A stretch of DNA of 64,000 bases from Phragmites australis (Eukaryota > Streptophyta > Magnoliopsida > Poales > Poaceae). Location of the stretch: positions 1,657,001 through 1,721,000 of the forward strand of contig NC_084933.1 of the NCBI RefSeq assembly GCF_958298935.1. The letters run 5' to 3'. A model generated the notes under the pieces. It saw only the letters and a program-made list of their open reading frames with translations. It was not told the origin of the DNA and made no database searches. The position numbers and the translations under genes are program-made. Positions 36,100-46,100 of the stretch are shown piece after piece (the stretch's first letter is position 1; every line of letters starts with the position of its first letter).

Positions 36100-36801
36100 A
36101 GCGACCACTATATCTCTATAATGTTGATGCCGAAGTCGAGCAAAATTGTGGTCCTAGACTCAGCCGATCTTCAACAAAAGTCCTACCAAGATTTCATTGA
36201 TGTTATACAGACGTAAAGGAAATCTCCATACATAAAATTCATATAAATCATTTATGAATTGATAATTACTTATTGGTATTCGAATAGGGTCTTCAAGTGG
36301 TACGTAACGAAAGGTGGGATACACGATACAGACAGGCCGGATGCGATGACGGTCCGTACACACTTTCCGGTAATAACACACTTCTAATGCTTGAATCTCA
36401 CTATTTATGATGAAGAGTCTTATTGAGCTAACGAATACGTTACGTTTCTATTTGTAGTGCCACAAGCAAGGTGTCAATAGCGTTCATTGTGGATACTATG
36501 TTTGCCAATTTCTTAGGGTAAACGGGAGGTACACAACGAACCCTGAGGACGTAAGTCATCATTACGCCTGTATATTCTTATTTGGTTATGTTTCCGTTGT
36601 CAATAGTGTTTTAACTCTTTTAGTTGTGTTTCATTCCAGGCACGGATGATCCAATGTACCAACCAATCTCTCACAGACAAAGATATCCAAAACGTCCAAC
36701 GTGACATGTGCCGATTTATTATGCATGAAGTCATCCACAAGAGTGGCAGATTCTTTGATCACGGAGGCGAATTAGCTAGCCATCCGAGGCTTTATGAGTA
36801 G
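36100..36801 (+). pseudogene. Ulp1-like (C48) cysteine protease domain of the CACTA gene
   Basis: Exon pieces: DHYISIMLMPKSSKIVVLDS AD (36101), VFKWYVTKGGIHDTDRPDAM (36291), [20 protein letters not shown] (36457) and [20 protein letters not shown] (36645), ending GELASHPRLYE. The His (DHYI), Asp (LDSAD) and Cys (VHCGYY) of the C48 triad are all present in order. Ulp1 enzymes cut SUMO-like tails; plant CACTA and MULE elements often carry such domains, with unclear role. Intron borders with GT and AG sit between the pieces. Confidence 0.75.
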
Positions 36802-36986
36802 GGGAGGAAAGACTCTTAGCAATATAGGCTTGTGATGTTGTGAATATTATTGTACTTGTTTTAAATATTGAATTTTGTGAAATCTTTGATGATGTTGAAA
36901 TTTATGATGTTGAAATCTGTATTGAACTGTGTGAAATCTGGAGGGAATAAAATATATGCTCATTATTTTTTTAAAAGAAATACATA

Positions 36987-37274
36987 CCACAGGCGGTTCT
37001 CTTACGGAACCGCCTGTGGAAATCTTTATATCTATAGGCGGCAGCTAAAGTGGGCCACCTGTGGAAATCCATTTCTAAGCCAACCGCCTATGGAAATCCA
37101 TTTTCACAAGCGGTTCCTTAAGCCAACCGCCTGTGAAAATGGATTTCCACAGGCGGTCTGTTTTGCGCCTATGGAAATCGTTCATTTCTATAGGCCTTCG
37201 ATCCCAGGCAGGTGCGCTATACGTTTGTGAAAAGGTGTTACCACCCGCCTATGATGACGTTTTGTGTAGTAGTG
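36987..37274. repeat. Right subterminal repeats and terminal inverted repeat of the CACTA element
   Basis: Five or six copies of ACCGCCTGTGGAAATC / CCACAGGCGGTTC in both orientations end at GTGTAGTAGTG (37264-37274). TNP-type proteins bind such arrays in En/Spm. Confidence 0.75.
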
Positions 37275-38781
37275 AATGCCACCCCTAGTCCATGTTGGAG
37301 CTCCACAAAAAATATGCTCCCGATCGGCACGCAACCACGGCTCTTGAGCTACCAAGTTACAAAGACAATGCATCCACCTGGATAAGCCACCAAACCAACA
37401 AGGCAAGGTCTCAACACTAGCCTCTCTTCCGGTTCCTTACCGTCGTGATCACTTCGGAGCTTAAGCCACCAAGGCAAGGGTCTCTGCGTCCCCACACAAT
37501 CGTCTTGCCGCCGCTCCACACCAAGTCGAAGGGTCAATAAGCTTGCTGACGAGTCACCAAGACTCCAAGATGTCAATGTACCACTTGGTACAAGGTTGGA
37601 TCACTTCTTGATTCACTCTCTAGGAAGCAATTACCTAGCAACACTCTCTCTAGACCTATAAGCACTGATCACTCACTAATCTTGTGCTTAATCGCCTTGG
37701 ACAATCACTTTAAGCATTTTAGTGGCTTGGATGTCTTCTCAGGTGTACATGAACTTCTCTAGACTCTAGCACCTTCAAATGGTCGAGTGGATGGGTATTT
37801 ATAGCCTCAAACTCGCGCACTAGCCATTAACCTAATAACTCTAAAAATTGTTAACAGCGGATAATATGGTGAGAACAATAATACTAATACCAGATCATCC
37901 AGCGAGTACACTCTCACAAACTAGCCATTGGAACCCCACTCAAACCTCTGTGAACACCAGACACTTCGATGTATACTTCATCTCTATCATCGGACTATCC
38001 AGTGAGTTATCCTGAATCATCCGAGCATTTCCTTCTTCTCTGTGTATATTGCTCTAGTGTATGCACCCGGCGTACATCACTTCATCACTAGACTATCCTG
38101 TGAGTTGCCTTCAGCCAACCGAGCCAATACAACCCTCTCTAGAAATAATGCTCCGGTGTGCACAATCTTCATCACTAGACCATCCGTTGCGTTGAACTTT
38201 GTTCTGCTTTTTTGCACTGTTTTTTGTCTGGTGTATTATCTGGTGTTCATTCCATTCACATTGGACCATCCGATGGTTGAACCTTCGATCTTCAGCGGCT
38301 GCATCCTTCTCTGGTGATAATGCTCCGGTGCATTCATCCTTCTCAACACTGGACCATCCGGTGGGTTGAGCATTCTCTTCTTTTCTCTGAAAATGCTCCG
38401 GTGTAGCTCCCCTTGATTACTGGACTATCTAGTGAGGCTTAACCTTCATTCTTCAGCACAGCACCTTCTCTGGAAGAATTGCTCCGGTGAGCACTCTTCT
38501 CAAACACCGGACCTTCTGGTGAAGTCTTCAGGCCTCTCTCCCATTTGACAAATATACTCCGGTGAGTTCAAATACCTAGAGCACCGAACCATCCGGTGAG
38601 ACAAATCTTCTTATAACTTCTCCAATTCAGTCTAACTTTGTCCCGACTGCGGTGGTTTTTCAAGTATTGCATCCGTGAGACCTACTAACATATATTATTG
38701 ATAAACATGTTAGTCTCATTGACTATATTGTCATTATCACCAAAAATCACAGTCATGACCTAATAGGCCATTTTCGCTACA
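37275..38781 (-). repeat. Copia LTR fragment, same family as 56651-58355
   Basis: On the minus strand it starts TGTAGCGAAAATGGCC at 38781 and runs to the CACTA element end at 37274. It aligns with the solo LTR at 56651-58355 in the opposite orientation, including the ATATATGTTAGTAGGTCTCA block and the GGAGCTCCAACRTGGACTAG block, and includes a MYCCGGTG-rich U3. Its last roughly 250 bases are missing, lost at the CACTA boundary. A TATAAATACCC box lies at 37795-37805 on the minus strand. Confidence 0.8.
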
Positions 38782-38786
38782 TGCCT

Positions 38787-38941
38787 GTTCACTAGGCGAG
38801 AGTAAGATCTCGCCCGATAAACGGGTGACACGTACATGTGGCTGCCAGGTCATCACCATTATTAAAATCAGGTCGATTTGACCGTAAGACCTATAAGATA
38901 TCACCCGTTCATAGGACGAGACCTACTCTCATCCGGTGAAC
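38787..38941. repeat. Imperfect inverted repeat (about 41-bp arms)
   Basis: Left arm 38787-38828 (GTTCACTAGGCGAGAGTA...) pairs with 38901-38941 (...TACTCTCATCCGGTGAAC) around a 72-base loop. It could be a tiny MITE or a fold-back remnant. No flanking duplication was identified. Confidence 0.6.
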
Positions 38942-38994
38942 TAACAACGATAACCTAATCTTGCAAAATGTCCAAACAGACATGTAATTTTGCA

Positions 38995-38999
<5 letters not shown>

Positions 39000-39037
<38 letters not shown>
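39000..39037. repeat. (AT)n microsatellite
   Basis: About 19 TA dinucleotides. A second similar run lies at 39310-39346. Confidence 0.95.
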
Positions 39038-39038
<1 letters not shown>

Positions 39039-39305
39039 TGAATAGCATCACTAAATACCACTGAATAAAAATAAGGTCACTTTCAATATTGCATATTTTT
39101 TTATTATTGTTACTATTCAAAATAGTGTTTTAATAATATTAAATCAACTCTTTACTGTTTACACAAAATAATATCTGAATAATAATTCTAGAGGACGAGT
39201 TAATTCTATATCCTTACACCGTCTCGCACTTAAGATAAATGTTACTTGTCATTACTCAAATTTGAATAGTATCTTATTAGCGAATAGTAACTCGAATTTG
39301 AATAG

Positions 39306-39309
<4 letters not shown>

Positions 39310-39346
<37 letters not shown>
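39310..39346. repeat. (AT)n microsatellite
   Basis: About 18 TA dinucleotides, 270 bp from the first run, within AT-rich intergenic DNA. Confidence 0.95.
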
Positions 39347-39354
<8 letters not shown>

Positions 39355-39941
39355 CCAAGAAACTTGCATGTAAATGTAACGAGTAATGCTACACTTTAAA
39401 AAAAATATACAAAAATTTCTACTTACATGCAGACATGGACAAGAAGCACCTTACCTAATGTATCATGAAACCTTTCAATTGCTAACACACAATCAACATG
39501 CAAGGTTGTTGCAAGAATGCATGTCTGTTGGTGGGCGCCATGTGTAAAAGTAGGATTTTCCATTCGTTTAATTTGTTTTAAGGTTGCAATGCTCTGTTAT
39601 TGATTCTAACTAGTGTGGTTCCCTTGCCACCTGTATATATGCATGGCTCCAAAAGGAATAACAGTACCAGTACTCTAGTGGCTGCAGTTTGTAGCTATTG
39701 GACAATCAATCAGCCATGGACAAGCGACTTGATGATCTCGAAAATATAGCAATTGAAACGAAGCAACAACCGGTGGTTGGCACGCAGCTATCATCAGATC
39801 GATGATCTCGAAAATATATGCATGCATCGTCCTCAATGAGTGAACGGATGCCTTTCAGGTTTGCCGACCCCCAAAGCTAGTCTAGCACGTTCCGTGAAGC
39901 TTTAAGTATGGATCAAGTATTGGACATACTAATTATATATA

Positions 39942-40188
39942 CTCCCCTTATTTCCTTTTCTTTTTATAAGACATATTAGAAATTAAAAAAGTCTTCAAAA
40001 ATATACCGTGACCATTAATTTCTCTTACAATATATTAACAATTATTAAAAAATTAATAGTGTATTAAAAGACCTATAAAATACAAATCTATTAATATAAC
40101 TTTTATATACTAATTGTTCGTCAAAACTAACAAAATGTGATTTTTTTTTCCAACTCCTAATACGCTCTGTAAAAAAAAGGAGGGAGTG
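39942..40188. mobile_element. Stowaway-like MITE
   Basis: Ends are CTCCCCTTATTTCC and, reversed, CTCCCTCC(T)n, next to TA dinucleotides. The interior is AT-rich and non-coding. This is the CTCCCTCC terminal signature of grass Stowaway (Tc1/mariner) MITEs. Confidence 0.7.
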
Positions 40189-41167
40189 TATATATATGTA
40201 TATATACGTGCGGAGGCATGTAGACTATTTTAATTATTTGGAGTAGGAGTGTGATTGATCGAAGTTAGTCTAACGTGTCGTAATTATTGTCTCAGAAAAA
40301 CTTGTAGTTTTCACCTTCTGGTTTGATCCAGTGATTACATTCAATAATATTAGGGAATGCAAACAATAATTTTGGCATCCATCATCAACCGGGGAAGTTT
40401 ACTGTTCTAGCTAGAATAACTTCCAATTAATCGAACTACAGAGAGTTTAGCTTTCACACACAGTTGTTCGATTCATCGTGATAGTTGAATTACCCACCCG
40501 CCAATTTGCCACATTGTGGTAGATGAGTTTGACTTTCACAGCCAATGGTTTGGTTTGTTGCGAGCTTCACCGTATTTGAATAATTTGTCTATCAGTATTG
40601 GTTCCATTCCGATTGAATTTATAATTTCTCTATAAATGTTAGGATTAGAATTTATTTGGTTGGGCTAAGACTTCTCCAAAAACTGTTGTTGGAAAGATGC
40701 TTTTAAATTGATTTTTGATATGAATGGAATGTATAATATAATATCTCTTAGAATATCATCACTTAGAAGCTACAAAAGCTCATCTAACCTTCTCATAATA
40801 ATAACAGTTTTTACTTTAAAAAATCATTTAATTAACGAATTGTTTAATTCAACTTTTACTTTTAAGTAACAATAGACAGCATAAGCTAGCCTGGCCTTAG
40901 TTCAACCGTGTACTAAATTCGAAGAATATGGATATAAATCCACCCTATCCAAAACAGGCCCTTGGTATTGTACCAACACCTTTAATTAAATCAGAGTAGT
41001 TGAACCACCTCAGAAAATAATTATTCCTCAACACCTTCGCTATCATTGCCAAAACTTGTCAGCCTCACTCACTCACTCACGAGTGGTAGTAGGCCACACT
41101 GCTACTCTCTTCTCCACCCAGCACAGGACAGCGCAGAAATCAGAGAAGGGTGCCGGCCGCCGGAATA
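40189..41167. other. Intergenic region and presumed promoter of the membrane-protein gene
   Basis: AT-rich, no coding sequence. A short CACTCACTCACTCAC run lies near 41067-41081 and a pyrimidine-rich leader just before the start codon. No confident TATA box was assigned. Confidence 0.4.
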
Positions 41168-41764
41168 ATGCCGACGCTGCGCCGCCGTAACCCGGACGTG
41201 AGCGTGAAGGCGCTGGAGGGCATCGTGTCCGCCAACACCTTCTTCACGGTGGCCGTCTTCATCGGCATCACGGGCACCATCACGCCGTCCTCCTCCATCC
41301 CGCCCAGCTGCGTCGCCGGTGACGACATCGCGCGCAACTTCTTCCTCTTTGAGATCATCTCCTTCGGCTTCTACCTCCTCTCCAGCCTGGTGGCGCAAGG
41401 GATGAAGCTGGCCGTCACGCTCCTGGCCGCTGACGACTATTACAGCGAGGGCGAGCAGAAGCCCCCGCCGTCCGACGACTGCGAGGAGATGCCGGCGTGG
41501 CGCGCCGCGGGGCCGAGGGAGCGGCGACGCGCCGTGCTGAGGTTCGCGCAGCCGATGATGCTGCTGGCTGCCGGGTGCTCCATCATGGGCACCTTCTTCC
41601 TGCTGCTGTCCATGGTGGACGCCATCCAGCTCAAGTTCGGACTCGTCTCCTGCGGCATCCCGATCGCCGTCGGCGCAACCTTGGTGCTCGCCGCGCTCGT
41701 CGTCGGCGGCTTGCTCTTCTACGGATCCACCATCGCGTACGCGCTCACGCACTACCTGCCCTGA
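41168..41764 (+). CDS. Four-span plant membrane protein, MEE60-like
   Basis: A single GC-rich exon encodes 198 residues. ATG at 41168 (MPTLRRRNPDVSVKALEGIV) is chosen as the first ATG of the frame and the start of family-like sequence. Four hydrophobic segments are seen at about 22-39, 58-87, 127-152 and 162-192. Between the second and third is a hydrophilic acidic then Arg-rich loop (90-125), and the N-terminus is basic. It resembles small plant membrane proteins annotated as 'maternal effect embryo arrest 60'; this match is from memory, and the biochemical role is unknown. It is likely real: long GC-rich frame, no transposon match, next to the SWI3D gene on the same strand. The 217-codon antisense frame is its shadow. 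Confidence 0.8.
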   Translation: MPTLRRRNPDVSVKALEGIVSANTFFTVAVFIGITGTITPSSSIPPSCVAGDDIARNFFLFEIISFGFYLLSSLVAQGMKLAVTLLAADDYYSEGEQKPPPSDDCEEMPAWRAAGPRERRRAVLRFAQPMMLLAAGCSIMGTFFLLLSMVDAIQLKFGLVSCGIPIAVGATLVLAALVVGGLLFYGSTIAYALTHYLP

Positions 41765-42008
41765 ATACCACCGCTTGTCAGCCTAGCCGGTTGGTCAATT
41801 ATTTAGCTCTTTTTACCTTTTCTTTTTTACTTTTACGAGCAGTGATTAACGGTGAATTCAGAAATTAATTGTGTGTACCTGCATTTCATGAACAAGGAGT
41901 AAATGCTTTGATACAAAGCAAGCTGCCATTGCTTCGTAGTGGCAAGTTTGTCGGCGCCATGATTTGTTATCATATAACCGTGTCAAACTAGTTAAGTGCA
42001 CCAAACAT

Positions 42009-42450
42009 GGGTGTGTTTGGTTCCGAGAATTTGCCCCATCCTAAACCGTGGATACATGTTATTTTAAACAGAAGTGTATTTAGTTATCTGTATTTATTGT
42101 TATAATTTAAATTAGCGAGTGTAAATATACGGTATTATTTTGGTCTAGGAGTGAGTTTTACTCTGTAGCCTAGTTCAACAGATACAGACTCTTACATCCA
42201 TTTATACAGACGGAGTTCATCTGTCAGTGTTACAAAATCATCTTCATGCGAATAATTAATCATAATATCAATTATTACATCTGTTTATGCAGCCTCATAT
42301 TCAATTAACCAAACAGAAACTCGATTCAAACTATCCAAACAAATATAACCAACAAAATACTCTTCCTTTTAATAAATATAATTTCACTTAGTCTGTTTTC
42401 TCTCGACCTATATATACGATCCATAAGAGCAAGATTAACCAAACACACCC
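42009..42450. mobile_element. Tourist/PIF-Harbinger-like MITE (442 bp)
   Basis: Perfect 14-bp inverted ends GGGTGTGTTTGGTT / AACCAAACACACCC, flanked by CAT on both sides (42006-42008 and 42451-42453). Non-coding. The 3-bp duplication and the GTTTGGTT end fit grass Tourist-like elements, although the usual target is TWA. Confidence 0.8.
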
Positions 42451-42453
42451 CAT

Positions 42454-43100
42454 TTGAACGCCCTATTGCCACACAACTATTGCCATTTAGCAAAATTCCC
42501 TTTCTTTTTTGCCTCTTCACCATCCATACCACACTAGCCCACCAATGGTAGTCTGGAATATTGTCTGTTCCACCCGTGTCAGTGGCGACAGATTGTATTC
42601 CGGTTATAAGTACATATAGTTAAACTTTTATAATTTTAATTAATAATAGCTTTAAAAATATCTAATTTAAAAATCTTAAAATTATATGTATAAATTTGTC
42701 TGGTCTAAAATCTTTCATAACATCATAAATTCAAAATATTTTATAAATATATTTTAATAAAAAATAGTTGTTAAAGTTATACATCGGAGACTATGTCTTA
42801 TCTAACATAATATATGTTTATAATCGAAGGGAGTACTGTGTATCCGGTGAAATCGTTAATAACATTGGTAATCTCTTATCACTGCCCCTTTTAGTATTGG
42901 TACCAAAAGCATGAATATGTGGAAAATGACCTAATAAACGAAGAGGTATCTCAACAAAAAAAAATGGAGAGAGGTCACTGGTAGTCGGGCCCCACATGTC
43001 AGAGGAACGAGAGTGCCCTGCTAAACGAACGCAAGAGTCTCCGCCAGACGACTCCTTGCAATCAATCACTCGAGTCAACTTTGGCTTCGCCTTCTTCGCC
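42454..43100. other. Promoter region of the SWI3D gene
   Basis: AT-rich to about 42950, then GC-rising to the ATG. A CGAAGGGAGTACT piece at 42826-42838 resembles one end of a Stowaway MITE, but the other end was not found. No TATA box was assigned. Confidence 0.4.
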
Positions 43101-46100
43101 ATGGACATGGAGCCCAAACCCTCGCCGCCCGACGCCACCCCGCCCAAGCGCAAGGCGAAGAAGGAGGCATCCGCGCTTGCCTCGGCGTCCCCGCCGCCGA
43201 AGCGGCAGGCCCGGGACCGCAACCCTGTCGTCGACCTCCCGCCACCGCTCAGCCGGCCGCCCACCCGCAAGTCGCGCCGCAAGCCCGCGCGCGAGAAAGC
43301 GCCGCGGCGCTCCGTGAAGCCGCCTCCTCCTCCTGATTGCGCTGCGGCGGCGCCGGCGCGGCCATCGGGGGAGCAGGAGATCGAGGCCGTCCTGTCCCGC
43401 GGCGCCGGCGTCCACGTCGTCCCCACCTTCGCCGGTAAGCGCCGCATCCTAACAGTAGTGAAATGGTATACCCTTCTTTGTCTGTTTCGTCAATGTGACT
43501 TCTTGGTAGGGAAATCCTATGGTTTTCTTCTTCTTTTCCTGTTTGTTGAAATGCTTGCAAGGAAGCACTTTTAGTTCCAGTATCTAGCTGCGATGCAACT
43601 GCTACTAGCTAATTTCGTCCCATGCCATCGTTTATCTGAATGCTCACTTATGCCCCTTTTCCCCTCAATTTAAATTAGGCCAAAATTGACACGCTGCAAT
43701 TTAATTCCAAATGAATGATTTTGACATGCATGTATTGCATTTGCATCATACAGCTAGCTTACGGAAGTTACAATATTCACACAAAAAATAGCTCTTAAAA
43801 GATAAAGTATGAACTGCAATACATTTATTCTTAAATGAACAACAGCAGGTAATGACTTACAAGGTACAAAGGTAACGACTATTAGCTGCTCTCCAGAACA
43901 TGTCACAATGCAAAGCTGAAGTTTCTAGTTACAAGTTGATAAAAGAAGCACATGAGTAACTCTAGTTCTCAAAGTACAGAGGACACTTCTATCAATTGAC
44001 TAGGATGCAGATATCTAGCAGTTCATACTTATCTTTTGAGAGCTGTTTTGTGAATATTGCCACTTCCGTGGACTGTTAGTATGGTGCAGTGCTGCACCCA
44101 TGCATTGTCATGTTGAAATTGTTATTTGGAGTTAATTGCAGAATGTCCTTTTTAGCCTAGTTTATTTGCTGCGTATTACTCCCTCCAATCACAAAAGAGT
44201 GTTGTTTTGGGTTGCGTGTTGTCAACACGTTTAAACTTTGACCATAAACTTTTGAAAATGGTATAACTAGATTTGTCTTGATAAGTAGTTTCATAATATT
44301 ACAACTTTCCTGTATTTCGCATATATGTTACACTAGAAATTAGTGGTCAAAGTAGTGTATTGGTGACCACGTCAAGGTTCATAACAACACTCTTTTGTGA
44401 CTGGAGGGAGTCTTTGCTACACTTATGCCCTTGTTTCTTTTTCTTTTTTATCTTCTCGTAGCCTGCCTAGCACTACTTTTGGATTACACAACTATTAGGC
44501 TATCGCTCTTCATATATACAAGAATACAATTGCTCCAAAACTCAGCCACGATTTTCCAATTCTGGCTTGTTCCAACCTGTATCAGTATCTATCAAGTTTT
44601 CCAAATTAGTTCTGTCCTCGAGGAATTTGCTGTTTCAGGCAGAAATATAGCTCACAACCAGGAAAACTGTTTATGAGGGTAATTCTTGTTCGTTTGCTAT
44701 GTCGTGTGCACTTAGGAAAGAACGCATGTTTCTTTTCCTCTAATTATGGTGACTACATGGAGCATTGGAAAGAGTTTGTCCTTCATTCCACTTAATGTAC
44801 AAGGCTTCTCCTGAAAGAGTGCTCGTCCATGTCAGCTGAAAGAAGTTTGTTCTTTTGTTTTTCTTTTGAGCCCAGTAACAGAAGCAAAGTGGTAACATTT
44901 TATTTAAGCTAGGATTTGTCTCTGCCAAATTTTACTATTGGAACACTTGGCAAAACGTAGTTGGGCCTACATATATATTGCACCCTCTAGATCGCTTCAA
45001 GATGCTATCCGCAATGGAAGTACAATGGCAATGCAAATCGTTTCTCTCCCACACCATTTCCTACAACCATCTTTCCATTTTATAAACCTGGACAATCATC
45101 TATGTTTCTTTTTCTGTAAGTTTATACCACTTTGTTATCCGGTAAATGCACAATAGGCATTTTTTTTTTTTTTTGATGGTACTTCTATTCAAAATCCAGC
45201 AGAGTTACCAATATCACTTTATAGATTTTAGTTGTTTAACAAATGTTTAGCATATCTAGTTCAAGGGAATAGTTATTGTTATAACATACAGAGCAGAAAC
45301 AGTTTAATCTTTGCCATGAGAATGCAGCGATATTTCTTGTTAATTGCAGTATGTGATTCTTAATTTGAACTTACCGTCTATGTTGAATTGTGATTGTTTG
45401 ATGATGTCTGAAACATTCTGGAGCTACAATGCATAATAAGCAAGCCCTTTTTAGCACTAAAATGCAGCAGATACCCTTGCATGCTGGAGCTACAATGCAT
45501 AAAATTGCACCTGTGTACTGTACTGTATTATTGTTTGTCGTCTTTACTTATTCCTATTCCTTAAAGGATGGTTTTCGTGGAAGGAGATTCACCCAATTGA
45601 GAAACAAACATTGGCTACATTTTTTGATGGAAAATCAGAGAGGCGGACACCCAATATATACTTGGGAATTAGAAATTTTATCATGAATAAATTTCACTTT
45701 AATCCTCAAATGCATTTGGAGTCCAATGATTTGTCTGAGTTGTCAATTGGCGAGATGGATGCTCGCGTTGAAGTCTTGGAGTTCTTGGCCCACTGGGGCT
45801 TGGTCAATTTCCACCCTTTTCCACCAGTTGGACAGGAATGCAAGCTGGTTGAGAGCAAAAGCAATGTTGATACAGAGGAGAAAACTTCTCTGGTTGAGAA
45901 GTTATTTCAGTTTGAAACAGTTCAGTCATATCTGGTACCTGTTCCCAATAAAGTAGATGCCGTATCTCCAGCTCAGGTTGCTAGCTTGCTTTTTGAGCCT
46001 ACCCTAGTTGAAGATGCGATCACTGCAGCTGAGTCTTCTGTTGAGTATCATTGCAACTCCTGCTCAATTGATTGCTCAAGAAAGCGCTACCATTGCAGAA

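Larger units (their letters stand above)
32309..36801 (+). pseudogene. CACTA second gene: Transposase_24-like with C-terminal Ulp1 protease, broken
   Basis: Exon 1 (MEPKRPLPIEG) carries four 11-residue repeats. Next comes a Ptta/En/Spm (Transposase_24) region: VEGKHVVPREACAKFRNSCR, KEYVPITITDWRLLP, GWKNELNKDFVKKNLVPFNK, PEAIKLGESFKHLAKKNK and PKIPEWRRQEEEAARARK, then after the solo LTR WLYAWSQRTESGNLAFNSPE, TQTIQGIANKGSLEPDREND. From 34800 come RIFHNQDIPAGYTRVQVDSV, LLNEAVGNFILWPRRDIIFS, a Pro-rich linker, and FHEWYMRARHVGFSIITA. The C-terminus (36090-36801) is a C48 protease domain listed separately. In-frame stops at 33094, 33181, 34578 and 34897, plus the LTR insertion, make this copy non-functional. 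Exon borders are only partly certain. Confidence 0.75.
31881..37274 (+). mobile_element. CACTA (En/Spm) element, 5.4 kb, terminally bounded
   Basis: Left end CACTACTACAAAAGC (31881) and right end, reverse-complemented, CACTACTACACAAAACG (to 37274). Subterminal arrays of the CCACAGGCGGTTNNNAACCGCCTGTGG palindrome lie at about 31920-32045 and 36987-37170. Inside is one multi-exon plus-strand gene. No TNP2 is present, so it would need transposase from elsewhere. Flanking triplets TTT and AAT do not match, so one flank has changed. A solo LTR lies inside. Confidence 0.8.

Noticed and set aside
41102..41752. 216-codon minus-strand frame over the membrane-protein gene
   Set aside because: Charged low-complexity antisense of a clear four-span protein; a GC-rich shadow.
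42818..43447. Long minus-strand frame over SWI3D exon 1
   Set aside because: It mirrors GC-rich exon 1, is Arg/Gly/Ala-biased and has no domain; the plus strand joins to real SWI3D exons.
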